Below are positions 1 to 7,996 of a stretch of DNA of 64,000 nt, piece by piece. The notes beneath the pieces are model-generated. The model did no database searches, had not been told where the DNA came from, and saw nothing but the letters and a program-made list of their open reading frames with translations. The DNA is from Bacillota bacterium. GTDB lineage: Bacteria > Bacillota > Clostridia > Christensenellales > SZUA-584. The DNA lies in contig JAEYOE010000010.1 of assembly GCA_023412005.1 (NCBI GenBank), positions 62,001 through 126,000 of the forward strand, read 5' to 3'. Numbering within the stretch: position 1 is the first letter of the stretch; the number at the start of each line of letters is the position of its first letter. The position numbers and the translations under genes are program-made.

Positions 1-278
1 ACCGGCTTCCAGTTAGCAGGCTTATGCCCTTTTTTGAATTCGGTCTTAGGGCTAAGATGTGATCCCTTTTGCGGTGCGTATGATGTAATTCCGGGTTTAA
101 ATCGGCAGTCCAAACCGCTGCTAAGCTTCCTGTTTTTAATCGCCGCTTTAATCGAGTTAAAACTCACGTCCGAGTCAAAACGGGCGTTGAACAAGTCAAC
201 TATTTCAGCTACGTGCCGCCCAGGGAGGATTCTCCTTAGGAACGCGTCCTCTTCGGGTGTGTATCTATGAATTTCCAT
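1..278 (-). CDS. HNH endonuclease, partial (N-terminus only)
   Basis: The window edge cuts this gene, so only 92 N-terminal residues are visible. It starts at ATG 278 and overlaps the end of the upstream gene by 14 bases. The visible part starts MEIHRYTPEEDAFLRRI, then has FNARF and KAAIKNRKLSSGLDCRF. This arm is typical of phage HNH homing-type endonucleases found near replication and packaging genes. The catalytic HNH motif would lie beyond the left edge, so the call rests on the N-terminal arm and the prophage context. Confidence 0.65.
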   Translation of the reverse strand, partial: MEIHRYTPEEDAFLRRILPGRHVAEIVDLFNARFDSDVSFNSIKAAIKNRKLSSGLDCRFKPGITSYAPQKGSHLSPKTEFKKGHKPANWKP

Positions 279-516
279 TGTGATCTTCACCGCCGAGAAG
301 TTCCGGCATTTTAAATTTTCCACCCACGTATTCATTACGGGCTATCTCTGCCTTAAGGCCGAGCGACGCGTTTGCGATAATCTGTTGCGCGATATCCTTA
401 ATGGCATCAGCTCGCGTGATTTCCTCTTGCAGCTTATCGCCTGTCAGATCCTCATCGTTCAGGCGCTCAAGCGCTTCAAAAAGGTGGTTGTTAAGGTCGA
501 TCATTTTATTTTTCAT
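265..516 (-). CDS. Small conserved phage protein of unknown function
   Basis: This 83-residue protein begins MKNKMIDLNNHLFEALERLND and is predicted to be mostly helical and charged. Proteins with this N-terminus occur widely in Firmicute phages next to DNA polymerase and HNH genes; their function is unknown to me. An AGGAG sequence 9 bases upstream supports the ATG at 516. The gene lies directly downstream of the phage DNA polymerase and overlaps the HNH gene by 14 bases, so it is probably part of the leftward early transcript. Confidence 0.7.
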   Translation of the reverse strand: MKNKMIDLNNHLFEALERLNDEDLTGDKLQEEITRADAIKDIAQQIIANASLGLKAEIARNEYVGGKFKMPELLGGEDHNGNS

Positions 517-522
517 ATCCCT

Positions 523-2499
523 CTACTCCTTTTTATAAAACTCAGTCACGAAACCGTCCGCCCTCAGCAAGAGCCCCGGTGCCCACGGTATCGGTTCGCC
601 CATGATCTGACACACGATTTCCAGTCGTGCGCCATCTGGGCAGTCGATCACAACCTCATCATGGATATGCATCACGATCTGGTACCCGGCTGCTTCGAGC
701 CTTTGCATGGCCAGCGCGAGACAGTCCCGGGCAATGGCCTGCACGATGTTCTCGACGAGCTTGCCGCCGTATGTGTCTTGCGCGCCCCATTTCTTCGTTT
801 TCTGATCCATACCAAAATAGTGAATGCTGTCATTGCCCCATTGATTTGGTGACAGGAATGGTTTTACGTAGAATAACTTGCGGCCACTCGGCAGCGTGAC
901 GGTGAGAAAGTCCTGGCCGGTCTCGTAATCGCCTTCACGGGCTATCAGGATGCCCCTGACACCGCTCGGCTGATTTGTCCGCATGACCTCAAGCGCGCAT
1001 CGTTCTACGGCATACCATAGATCGACTATTCGCTTGTTGGATGCCCGCCAGCGCTGCACGATCTCAGGATAGTCCTTCGGGTCAATTTCCTTTTTCGTGT
1101 CCATCTTCTCCATAGCGCCCGCGCCACCTTGATAACCGAGCGCCAGCTCCGCGACCTTGCCGCGCTGCCTGAGAGCATATTCGGGGTTGCCCTTTTTGAT
1201 AAGCTCAAGCGGAACGCCAAACATCGCGGACGCTGAGGCCTCATAGATTTTGCCGTGAGTGGCAAACACATCGAGCCGCCATTGCTCCCCGGCGAGCCAC
1301 GCTATCACACGAGCCTCGATGGCCGAGAAGTCAGCCACAATGAAGCAATGCCCCTCTGAGGGAATAAACGCCGTGCGAATGAGCTGAGAGAGTGTATCAG
1401 GCACGTTGCCGTAAAGGAGTTTAATTGCGTCCATGTTTCCAGCGCGGACGTATCGCCGGGCGAGGTCAAGTGTTTCAAGGAAATTCTTCGGAAGGTTCTG
1501 CACCTGCACGAGCCTGCCTGCCCATCTGCCGGTGCGGTTCGCGCCATAGTGCTGCAGAAGGCCTCTGACACGTCCATCAGCACATAGCGCGGTTTTCATA
1601 GATACATATTTGCTTGTACTCGTTTTTGCGAGTTCCTGCCGTATTTCAAGCACACGACGTGCGTTGTCGCTCTCTAAATCACCCTTAAGTAGATCCTTCA
1701 CGGTCTCTTTCTTAAGGTCGGCCACTTTATCGTCGATTTCTTCGTTGAGCCACGCCGTCAACTGCTTGACGCTTTTCGGATTGCTTAACCCGGATAGCTT
1801 TATCGCTTCGGCGGTAAGTCCGACTTTAATTGTTTCATCAATTACCAAAGCGTTATTCACGAGCGTTTCGTCGACGCGAACTCCGAATGCGTTTATGCGG
1901 TGGTCAAGCTCCCAAAGGTGTTGCTCGTTATCAGGCACCGGAAAAGCTTCTAACCTGTGCCCGAGCTCCATCTCGGTGCGCACGTCCTGTTTGCAGTAGT
2001 CCTTGAACAGCTGCCATTTCTCAGGCTCGTGCTTTGGCAGCGTTCTCGTGCGATTGCCGTTCGTCTTTGTCGGTTTGCAGGGCACGCAGAACGTCCGTAT
2101 AAGGGCCGAGCCGATGCCGAGCTTACGCTTATCCTGCGGCAGTCCAATAGCTTCACCCACGGCCCCGAGGCCCATCGTGTAGCCACAATACAGGCCGTGC
2201 ATCTGTGAGCAGCGCCACTGCTCAAGTGGCAGCCACGTGCCGAAATACTTAGACAGGCAATACCATTCAAAGGAAGCGTTGTATGCGTGCTTGATCACGA
2301 GCGGGTTATTCATCGCGCCGGTTATCTGAATAGGCAGCTCCTCACCACAGGCGAGGTCGACAATCTGCGCCGGCGCGCCGTTGAAAGAATAGGCGAAAAG
2401 AAGAACCTCGAAGTCGGGGCTCTGCACGTATTTGTACAGGCCCGACTTCTTAAGATCGACTGATGAAAATGTTTCTATGTCGATGCTGAGGTGAACCAT
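523..2499 (-). CDS. Phage family A DNA polymerase with 3'-5' exonuclease domain
   Basis: This 658-residue protein replicates phage DNA. The N-terminal region (about 1-200) is a DEDD-type 3'-5' exonuclease that opens with the Exo I motif SIDIETFSS. The C-terminal half carries the family A polymerase motifs: motif A as ADFSAIEARVIAWLAG near residue 390, motif B around RQRGKVAELALGYQGG near 445, and motif C as HIHDEVVID near 615. There is no 5'-3' exonuclease domain, as expected for a phage enzyme rather than host PolI. GGAG lies 7 bases before ATG 2499. It sits downstream of DUF2815 and DUF2800 genes, a common order in Firmicute siphophages. Confidence 0.93.
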   Translation of the reverse strand: MVHLSIDIETFSSVDLKKSGLYKYVQSPDFEVLLFAYSFNGAPAQIVDLACGEELPIQITGAMNNPLVIKHAYNASFEWYCLSKYFGTWLPLEQWRCSQMHGLYCGYTMGLGAVGEAIGLPQDKRKLGIGSALIRTFCVPCKPTKTNGNRTRTLPKHEPEKWQLFKDYCKQDVRTEMELGHRLEAFPVPDNEQHLWELDHRINAFGVRVDETLVNNALVIDETIKVGLTAEAIKLSGLSNPKSVKQLTAWLNEEIDDKVADLKKETVKDLLKGDLESDNARRVLEIRQELAKTSTSKYVSMKTALCADGRVRGLLQHYGANRTGRWAGRLVQVQNLPKNFLETLDLARRYVRAGNMDAIKLLYGNVPDTLSQLIRTAFIPSEGHCFIVADFSAIEARVIAWLAGEQWRLDVFATHGKIYEASASAMFGVPLELIKKGNPEYALRQRGKVAELALGYQGGAGAMEKMDTKKEIDPKDYPEIVQRWRASNKRIVDLWYAVERCALEVMRTNQPSGVRGILIAREGDYETGQDFLTVTLPSGRKLFYVKPFLSPNQWGNDSIHYFGMDQKTKKWGAQDTYGGKLVENIVQAIARDCLALAMQRLEAAGYQIVMHIHDEVVIDCPDGARLEIVCQIMGEPIPWAPGLLLRADGFVTEFYKKE

Positions 2500-2518
2500 T
2501 TGAATGCTCCAATCAGTT

Positions 2519-2737
2519 TTATCCTTGACTTAGTCCGAGTTTGAACGCTAGACCGTCTCCGCTTTTGAACTTCCAACCGCCAAAATACGGCTCCACTTCG
2601 TCAGCTTTAAACTCGAAGCCGTGTTCTGCCGTCGCTCTTTGCGCTTCTTTTTCGGCCTCTTTCTCTGTTCCTTCGAAGATGTAAGGCTCTCCGATGCCAA
2701 AGCCTGTACGCTCTATGAGCCAATACTGCTTAGCCAT
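2519..2737 (-). CDS. Small phage protein of unknown function
   Basis: A 72-residue soluble protein beginning MAKQYWLIERTGFGIGEPYIF, with an acidic helical middle (EKEAEKEAQRATAEHGFE) and a glycine-rich C-terminus. I do not recognise a family. It starts exactly at the end of the DUF2815 gene and precedes the DNA polymerase gene by 20 bases, so it is very likely translated as part of the replication operon. The tight spacing is the main support. Confidence 0.6.
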   Translation of the reverse strand: MAKQYWLIERTGFGIGEPYIFEGTEKEAEKEAQRATAEHGFEFKADEVEPYFGGWKFKSGDGLAFKLGLSQG

Positions 2738-3567
2738 TACTGCCCGAGACCCATCACGCCGCCCGCGACGTTCGCCAGCGGTTGCCCGGTGATCGGGTCA
2801 ATGTACCCGCCCTGCTGCTGTGCCCACGGAGGAGCGGCGTTAGGCGCCGCCTGCGGTGCCACGGGAGCAGGCGCAGGATAAGCGCCGAACGGCTGAGCCG
2901 GTGCCACGATGGGTGGCTGCGGTGTGTACTGCGGCGCCTGGTACTGCGGAGCGGGTGCGCCATATTGCGGCTGCTGAGGCGGCTGAGAATAGCCCGCGGG
3001 CGGCTGCACTGCGGGGTTGTATGTCTGCCCGCCGAATGCGTCGGCAGCAGTCACACGACCGCCGAGCGGCTCACCGTCGCGGGTTTTCATGACCGGGCCT
3101 AGGCCGCAGCCGATACCCTTTTTGCCGTTGCTGAGATAAGCGAAGAAGTTAATGAACACCACCGCGTACATACCGCTGTAGATTTCTGTCGCGTTCAGTA
3201 TCGGATTGCGATTTGCGTCAACGATCTCCTGCAGCTGTTTGCTTGATGCCGTCATGACGTAGTGGCCTCTGCACTCCTCGCCGTAGGCTGTTCCGTCCTC
3301 ACGCGGGCCGTCGCCATCGTGGATAGGCACCTGAACCTGCGGAGGTTTAACACCGTTCCATTTACCGGATACGCCTTCTTGGATCGCCATCTGAATGGCC
3401 GCGTCGATTTTTGCTTTTGTCGCAAGATCACTTTTCGGAATGAGTAATGTCGCGCTGTACTTCGCTTCCTCTGACGGTTTGTTCGCGTACGGTTTGAGCA
3501 GGTGCTCATAGCTGATTCTCACTTCTCCGGTTACCACATTTGTCGGTTTTACATTTACGTTTGCCAT
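2737..3567 (-). CDS. DUF2815 (Enc34-type) phage ssDNA-binding protein
   Basis: A 276-residue protein whose first 175 residues match the DUF2815/Enc34 single-stranded DNA-binding family: the N-terminus NVVTGEVRISYEHLLKPYAN, the KYSATLLIPKSD segment and the FINFFAYLSNGKKGIGCGLG block. The last 100 residues are a proline-, glutamine- and alanine-rich tail, a disordered type of C-terminus found in many SSB-like proteins and possibly a docking tail for replication partners. It lies between DUF2800 and the DNA polymerase, the usual position. Role in coating ssDNA during phage replication is inferred from the family. Confidence 0.85.
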   Translation of the reverse strand: MANVNVKPTNVVTGEVRISYEHLLKPYANKPSEEAKYSATLLIPKSDLATKAKIDAAIQMAIQEGVSGKWNGVKPPQVQVPIHDGDGPREDGTAYGEECRGHYVMTASSKQLQEIVDANRNPILNATEIYSGMYAVVFINFFAYLSNGKKGIGCGLGPVMKTRDGEPLGGRVTAADAFGGQTYNPAVQPPAGYSQPPQQPQYGAPAPQYQAPQYTPQPPIVAPAQPFGAYPAPAPVAPQAAPNAAPPWAQQQGGYIDPITGQPLANVAGGVMGLGQ

Positions 3568-3621
3568 TTGTCGTTTTACCTCTTTTCGTTTTAATGATTA
3601 ACTCGCCTTTAGGGCGAAAAT

Positions 3622-4785
3622 TTATGCTACTTCACTGAACGCTTCTGCGGCTGTCACTTTGTTGGATATCGCTTCGCGGTTGTCGTTTTCGGTTGCCAGC
3701 TTCGGCGCGCCCGGCGGCTTTACGATGTAGCTGCCGAGCAGATTGGTGAAGTCTGCTTTTTTAAGCAGTTTCTCAACGGCTGTAAGCGTAATCGGTTTGC
3801 GCTCATATAGCAGCGCTTCGTCGTACCCAGCATCTGTGAGAACCTTGAACGCTTTGTCAGTGTCACTGAACGCTCTGTTGCTTCTCCCCTCGACCGCTTT
3901 CCAGCCGGGTACCTCTTCGCCGTTGAGCAGCGCCTTGAGCGCATAGTCTTCGAGGTCTTTCGCCCAGGCGGCGAGCGTCTGCGCCCTCAGCAGAATATCT
4001 CCAACCTCGGCATTGGTGAGCAACGGCGGCAGTTTACCGCCGAAGGCCTCAAGCGCCGTCATGGTGTCTGACCGGGCGCGGCACTGCGCTTTTGTCCGGC
4101 AGAATTTGCACCAGTCACCGGCGCAAAACTCGCCTTTGCCCTCAAAAGCCAGTTGAGCAGTCGGCTTTTTGGATTCGCCCCACCCGGTCAGCTCAGCCGC
4201 CGTTGTCGCCCACGTACTCGGTTCACCGAGTCGGGGTTGCACGATGTGCAGGACGACCTCGTCGATGGCGTAAAGCATCGCGTACAAGCGGAGAGCGCCT
4301 AGCGCGTAGAGCATCATCTGCGAATTGTCAACCGCGCTGACCGCCACGCCTTTGCCGTATTTGAAGTCGACCACGTGCAGCGTTGTGCCGCCTATGAGGA
4401 TGCAGTCGGCGGTGCCAAAGCCCTCGGGCGCGATGTGCGAGTAATCCACTTGCTTCTCAATGACGATGTACGGCTTTACCGATGCAAACGAGTGCGCAAG
4501 TTTCTGGATGTACTCAAGATAATCGTTGGTGTAGCCGTCCATTTCGGGGTTGTATCTGGGGTCTTTTTGCAGCTTCTTGAGCTCTTTGGCGAATGTCTGC
4601 GGCCCCATAGGGTAAAAGTGCTTTCTGACTTTCAGCTCAGCGATAGCGTGAGCGAGTCTGCCCTCCTCAGCGTACTCGCTTGTACTCTCCGGGAAAGTCT
4701 CCTCGAGCCTTGCAGATGGTGGGCAATGCAGCCATTTGTGTGAGCCGCTTGCCGACAGCAGGGCGTGTCTCTCAGGCGCGCTCAT
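3622..4785 (-). CDS. DUF2800 phage protein, PD-(D/E)XK nuclease-like
   Basis: This 387-residue protein belongs to the DUF2800 family, found next to DUF2815 and polymerase genes in Firmicute phages. Visible features include the N-terminal SASGSHKWLHCPPSARLEE motif, a GFGTADCILI..LHVVDFKYGKG block that looks like the D...DxK core of a RecB-type nuclease (about residues 120-145), and a C-terminal cysteine cluster (CAGDWCKFCRTKAQC) of the kind that binds Fe-S or zinc in Cas4/AddB-like nucleases. The ATG overlaps the upstream stop by four bases. Biochemical activity is inferred, not established. Confidence 0.83.
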   Translation of the reverse strand: MSAPERHALLSASGSHKWLHCPPSARLEETFPESTSEYAEEGRLAHAIAELKVRKHFYPMGPQTFAKELKKLQKDPRYNPEMDGYTNDYLEYIQKLAHSFASVKPYIVIEKQVDYSHIAPEGFGTADCILIGGTTLHVVDFKYGKGVAVSAVDNSQMMLYALGALRLYAMLYAIDEVVLHIVQPRLGEPSTWATTAAELTGWGESKKPTAQLAFEGKGEFCAGDWCKFCRTKAQCRARSDTMTALEAFGGKLPPLLTNAEVGDILLRAQTLAAWAKDLEDYALKALLNGEEVPGWKAVEGRSNRAFSDTDKAFKVLTDAGYDEALLYERKPITLTAVEKLLKKADFTNLLGSYIVKPPGAPKLATENDNREAISNKVTAAEAFSEVA

Positions 4786-5171
4786 ATCTTCGCCCCTAAC
4801 TGCCGAATCGCTGTGGCGAACTCGCCGTAGCGTGCTTCAGGCAGCATAGTGAGAGCCTGCACGCCAAAGGCGCTGAGCGTTTGGAGAAGCTCCTGCTGCT
4901 TGCCTGCGTCCATAAGCGGGGCGATGGCCAGCTGCAAATCAGACAGCGTATACTTCGGCTCGACTGTCGGTGCTTGCGGCTGTGCAGATGCTACCGGTGC
5001 TACCGGAGCAACGGGCGCAATAGGCTGTGCCGCGATAGGCTGAGCGGGCACGGCAGGTGCCTGAGGCTGTGCCATCTGCTGCTGAACGTACATCTCGCGG
5101 CCGAGGTTGATAACCTTGCCTGCGAGATCTGCCAAACTCGTGCCGGTGATTGTGATCGAAATAGGTTCCAT
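4782..5171 (-). CDS. Phage hypothetical protein with Pro/Ala/Gln-rich linker
   Basis: A 129-residue protein. The first 35 residues (SITITGTSLADLAGKVINLG) look folded, a roughly 40-residue linker rich in Ala, Pro, Gln and Val contains repeated APVAPVAP units, and the C-terminal 55 residues form a helical domain (KYTLSDLQLAIAPLMDAGKQ). Proteins of this layout occur in Firmicute phage replication modules, but I know of no function. It is translationally coupled to the DUF2800 gene by a four-base overlap. Confidence 0.6.
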   Translation of the reverse strand: MEPISITITGTSLADLAGKVINLGREMYVQQQMAQPQAPAVPAQPIAAQPIAPVAPVAPVASAQPQAPTVEPKYTLSDLQLAIAPLMDAGKQQELLQTLSAFGVQALTMLPEARYGEFATAIRQLGAKI

Positions 5172-5182
5172 AGTTTTCTCCT

Positions 5183-5425
5183 CTATCCTTGATAAATTTG
5201 AACTGCCGTTGAAAATTCGCGATCAAGCTTCTTAGCGCTGCTTATGACCCGTTTGACGTCGGTTTTCGTCATCTTAAAACCTCTGACAGTATCGAGCCGA
5301 TAAAGCGCTCCACCTTCTGAGCCAACGTTGTGGTTGTAATGGTAGTAGCCGACGAACGGTATGCCCTCTGAGCGGTAGAACGCCATCTGCTTGTCCATCC
5401 ACGCTTTGAAGTCGTCGCGGTTCAT
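5183..5425 (-). CDS. Small phage protein of unknown function
   Basis: An 80-residue, Tyr/Asp/Lys-rich soluble protein beginning MNRDDFKAWMDKQMAFYRSEG. No family is recognised. Its ATG overlaps the stop of the upstream zinc-ribbon gene by four bases and it ends 11 bases before the next gene, so it belongs to the compact leftward early operon. Confidence 0.55.
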   Translation of the reverse strand: MNRDDFKAWMDKQMAFYRSEGIPFVGYYHYNHNVGSEGGALYRLDTVRGFKMTKTDVKRVISSAKKLDREFSTAVQIYQG

Positions 5426-5625
5426 GCGCTTTTCTTCTCCTTTTTCGGCGTATATCCGGTATAGGTAAGGCTGTTATCTCCACAAAACGCCGGGCAGCTT
5501 GCCGGGTTATCGCTCCCCTCGCACGTTGAGCAGCTTCTCAGCTCGTCCATCTGACAGTCGCACTGCTCGTTCGGGTCCAAATGCGCCCCGCAGTCGGGGC
5601 AGGTGTCATAGTAACGTTTTTTCAT
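5422..5625 (-). CDS. Small zinc-ribbon-like phage protein
   Basis: A 67-residue protein with two cysteine clusters: CPDCGAHLDPNEQCDC near the N-terminus and CSTCEGSDNPASCPAFC in the middle. These suggest one or two bound zinc ions. No specific family or function can be given. It overlaps the neighbours on both sides by four bases, the pattern of translational coupling seen across this operon. Confidence 0.55.
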   Translation of the reverse strand: MKKRYYDTCPDCGAHLDPNEQCDCQMDELRSCSTCEGSDNPASCPAFCGDNSLTYTGYTPKKEKKSA

Positions 5626-5936
5626 GGCTCAGGCTCCTTCCTCATATCGGCGCCGCATTTAGGACAAAAGTTATACGGTTCATGAAAGACGGTTCTCATT
5701 GGTATACACCCACACTCCGAGCATTCGCCCGCATAGTAAGCGTTGTCTTTTATCGGGTGCCATTTCCCTTTTTTTTTTTTTTTTTTTTTTTTCGACTCGA
5801 CGGTTGACGCGTTTTCAATTGTGAGCAGTATTAGGTGTTCATCAATCTCTATCGACGGTATCTGCTCTTGCGTCCTATACATCGCATAGAGGCTGTCTTT
5901 TAGCGCGTTCGCGTCTATCAGCCTTTGTTCAGGCAT
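5622..5936 (-). CDS. Phage zinc-ribbon protein with a poly-lysine tract from 24 consecutive A residues
   Basis: Matches a widespread but uncharacterised phage protein layout: N-terminal RLIDANALKDSLYAMY, then IENASTVES, a linker, and a C-terminal zinc ribbon (CSECGC...FCPKCGADM). I place the start at ATG 5936, which gives MPEQRLIDAN and overlaps the upstream gene by 8 bases; an upstream ATG at 5996 would add 20 residues not seen in the family. The linker is eight lysines encoded by 24 uninterrupted A residues (T5769-5792 on the plus strand), an obvious site for polymerase slippage, real or sequencing-related. The frame is intact across the tract here. Confidence 0.65.
   Translation of the reverse strand: MPEQRLIDANALKDSLYAMYRTQEQIPSIEIDEHLILLTIENASTVESKKKKKKKKGKWHPIKDNAYYAGECSECGCIPMRTVFHEPYNFCPKCGADMRKEPEP
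5769..5792. repeat. 24-base homopolymer tract inside a coding sequence
   Basis: Twenty-four consecutive T on the plus strand (A on the coding strand) flanked by CCC and CGA. It encodes eight lysines in the zinc-ribbon protein. Gain or loss of bases that are not a multiple of three would separate the N-terminal domain from the zinc ribbon. Confidence 0.9.
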
Positions 5937-6345
5937 GTTTGTCACGCTCCATCCATTCTCTACTCGGCAGCCACATGACCGCCTTAGCCTGGTCAAGCAC
6001 CACCGTCTCGCGGTTCAGCAGCTTGTCCCTTATCCGCGCCCACGTTGTCACACCGAAGCCGCTGAGCAGCGGGTACACGACGTAATACGGTAAACCCTTG
6101 TCGAACATGTCCTCGGCGACGCAAATCTCAATATGCGTGAAGTGCTTGAGCCTCAGGATGCCCATGACGTATTTCAGCTCCATCGGGCAGTGCTTGCCAT
6201 TGATGCCTACCGTGAAGTCGTAACCGATACCTTTGGGCATCTGCTTGACGAAGTGCCCGGCGAGCTGAGCGGCGCTGATGAAAGACTGTTCGAAGTCGTC
6301 GCCGATGTGCTTGTTATTCAGCTTTTGCGCTGTTGCTGTTTGCAT
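5929..6345 (-). CDS. Putative phage nuclease, RecU/PD-(D/E)XK-like
   Basis: A 138-residue protein. The pattern GDDFEQSFISAAQ at residues 16-28, YDFTVG near 42 and PMELKY near 53 reproduces the E...D...ExK arrangement of PD-(D/E)XK nucleases, in the order seen in RecU-type Holliday junction resolvases. Homology to RecU is suggested by length and spacing but is not certain. In a phage replication operon a junction-resolving or DNA-trimming role would be natural; that is inference. It ends inside the start of the poly-lysine zinc-ribbon gene. Confidence 0.55.
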   Translation of the reverse strand: MQTATAQKLNNKHIGDDFEQSFISAAQLAGHFVKQMPKGIGYDFTVGINGKHCPMELKYVMGILRLKHFTHIEICVAEDMFDKGLPYYVVYPLLSGFGVTTWARIRDKLLNRETVVLDQAKAVMWLPSREWMERDKHA

Positions 6346-6348
6346 GAT

Positions 6349-7233
6349 TTAGCCCTCGACGATCTCAAGCAGTCTCACGCGTTCGCAGCGTATTTTTCCG
6401 TCAGTGTTATAGGGAACAACGACACCCGGCAGCCACGCCCATTCAATGAGACATTTCCATATAGGCAATCTGCCGTAGTGACTTTTAACCCATTTAATCG
6501 GTGCAACATTTACGCCGCACCCACAGGCCGTACTCCTGTCAGGGTTGACGACTTCTTCGATGATAGAATCCTTCTCGATTTTCCAGTCTGAAGGAGAGGT
6601 ATATTGACCGCCAAAGGTCTTGTAAACGATATAGCCCTGCTCTGTGCGGTCGAAATTCGCTTCAAGATAATTGATCGCGCTTAGAAGATTTTTCGTTTGG
6701 CTCAGGTCGGCGCCGCTCAGGTTGGCGCCGCTCAGGTTGGCGTCGCTCAGGTCGGCGCCGCTCAGGTTGGCGCCGCTCAGGTTGGCGTCGCTCAGGTTGG
6801 CGCGGCTCAGGTTGGCGTCGCTCAGGTCGGCGTCGCTCAGGTTGGCGTCGCTCAGGTCGGCGTCGCTCAGGTTGGCGTCGCTCAGGTTGGCGCGGCTCAG
6901 GTTGGCGTCGCTCAGGTCGGCGCCGCTCAGGTTGGCGATCAATTCAGACCAAATGAGCTGAGTACCGCCCTCTTTTCCTTCAAGCCAAAGAACGTGTTTT
7001 TCAAGAGCTTCTTTGATTTCCCTGGGGATTACCGGCCCGTCAGTAACCTCAAAATATTCTGCTTTCACCCAGTGCTTAGAACCAATATCACTTTTGCATT
7101 CGTGCTTAAGAACCTTAACAAAGATTTGATCTCCTTTGGTTTCAAGCACTTTACCGAGTGTCATGCGTTCGTTCGTGATACTGTACTGTTTTGATGATTC
7201 CGTCGTGCCTTTTACATAGTTTCCGATTTCCAT
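6349..7233 (-). CDS. Pentapeptide-repeat protein
   Basis: A 294-residue protein with GGAGG 5 bases before ATG 7233. The N-terminal third (about 1-95) is a unique domain. It is followed by 17 consecutive A(N/D)LSx pentapeptides (about residues 100-184) that should fold as a right-handed beta-helix, and then by a C-terminal domain with CGCGVN near residue 240. Pentapeptide proteins such as Qnr and MfpA mimic DNA and bind gyrase, but many others have unknown roles, so no target can be assigned. The repeats are nearly identical at the DNA level, which suggests recent expansion. Confidence 0.8.
   Translation of the reverse strand: MEIGNYVKGTTESSKQYSITNERMTLGKVLETKGDQIFVKVLKHECKSDIGSKHWVKAEYFEVTDGPVIPREIKEALEKHVLWLEGKEGGTQLIWSELIANLSGADLSDANLSRANLSDANLSDADLSDANLSDADLSDANLSRANLSDANLSGANLSGADLSDANLSGANLSGADLSQTKNLLSAINYLEANFDRTEQGYIVYKTFGGQYTSPSDWKIEKDSIIEEVVNPDRSTACGCGVNVAPIKWVKSHYGRLPIWKCLIEWAWLPGVVVPYNTDGKIRCERVRLLEIVEG
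6682..6936 (-). repeat. 17 tandem 15-bp coding repeats
   Basis: Seventeen head-to-tail copies of a 15-base unit of the type GCC-RAC-CTG-AGC-NNC, each encoding one A(N/D)LSx pentapeptide. Variation is almost confined to one base in the second codon and to the fifth codon (Gly, Asp or Arg). The lack of synonymous drift points to expansion by slippage or unequal recombination. The array also keeps two opposite-strand frames open, which are artefacts. Confidence 0.9.
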
Positions 7234-7345
7234 ATTTTCCTCCGTAAAAGATGGGGAGCGCCCGGCAGCTCCCGATTTTGCTGGAATTGATGCGCCGGGC
7301 TTGACTAAAGGAGTAGCTTTTGGTACACTGATTTCAGGTAATTTT

Positions 7346-7480
7346 TCAGGCGCTCATGGCGTCTTTTTCTTTTTCCAGCTTCATGATCTTCCCGTCATTC
7401 AGCTGTGTGATGATGCCGTATCTGTCGTATAGACTTATAAGTGTTTCAATCGGCACCCATGCTGCAATTCCGTCAGGCAT
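7346..7480 (-). CDS. Small phage protein (44 aa)
   Basis: A short reading frame starting ATG 7480 with the ribosome site AAGGAGGA about 5 bases upstream. It encodes 44 residues beginning MPDGIAAWVPIETLISLYDR and ending in a charged helix (KLEKEKDAMSA). No family is recognised. It lies between the HTH protein and the pentapeptide gene in the same direction, and the strong ribosome site is the main evidence that it is real. Confidence 0.5.
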   Translation of the reverse strand: MPDGIAAWVPIETLISLYDRYGIITQLNDGKIMKLEKEKDAMSA

Positions 7481-7490
7481 AACGTCCTCC

Positions 7491-7889
7491 TTATCTCGCG
7501 TACATTAGATCAGCACTTGCTCTGCGCTCACTACCGACCACGTCCATGCAAAACGCGTAATCCTTTACTTCTGTCTGGTCCACTTTGCCATCTGCCAGAA
7601 TACTCTCCATGAGCGGCATTACTCTCTCAACGTCACGTCTTTTGCTGTAATAACTGAGTACTGCTTGCGTCCGTGGCACCGGCTGGTAGTCTTCGGGAAT
7701 TAGCGGATTTGCAACCCACTGCGCTTTATAGAGCTCTGCAGCTGCCAGCTCGATTTCACGACCTGCTTTTTGTACGCCGTTTTCGATTCTCTTGAGTGTA
7801 CTCTCGCTGGTGAATAATTTGTCAGCGGCCTCTGTGCGGGTCATTCTGGTCAGCAGCCGAGCTGTCTTGATCTTTGTTATGGCTGCCAT
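7491..7889 (-). CDS. Phage helix-turn-helix regulator
   Basis: A 132-residue protein with an N-terminal XRE-like helix-turn-helix (KIKTARLLTRMTRTEAADKL, then TSESTLKRIENG) and a C-terminal helical region without known family. The start is ATG 7889: AGGAGGTG lies 9 bases upstream, while a possible GTG at 7901 falls inside that ribosome site. It probably regulates transcription within the leftward phage operon; the target is unknown. Confidence 0.65.
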   Translation of the reverse strand: MAAITKIKTARLLTRMTRTEAADKLFTSESTLKRIENGVQKAGREIELAAAELYKAQWVANPLIPEDYQPVPRTQAVLSYYSKRRDVERVMPLMESILADGKVDQTEVKDYAFCMDVVGSERRASADLMYAR

Positions 7890-7950
7890 TTGACCTGTCA
7901 CCTCCTCTCTTTAGGCTTATAATCAAAGGGTAGTACCCCCTCAATCATCT

Positions 7951-7975
7951 TCGCGGGGCTCGCGCGGCCCCGCTC
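7951..7975. terminator. GC-rich hairpin
   Basis: GCGGGGC (7953-7959) pairs perfectly with GCCCCGC (7967-7973) around a seven-base loop. On the minus strand it lies between the 38-residue membrane protein gene and the HTH gene. There is no clear U-run, so it may slow rather than end transcription. Confidence 0.35.
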
Positions 7976-7996
7976 CCCTCATCTCCCTGGCCCCCT

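Noticed and set aside
6682..6936. Resemblance to a CRISPR array
   Set aside because: There are no spacers; the 15-base units are contiguous and encode an in-frame pentapeptide repeat. No cas genes are present.
6671..7194. Long plus-strand frames across the pentapeptide repeat region
   Set aside because: They encode monotonous AQVGA- or RLASL-type strings, arise from the 15-base periodicity, lack ribosome sites and lie antisense to a well-supported gene.
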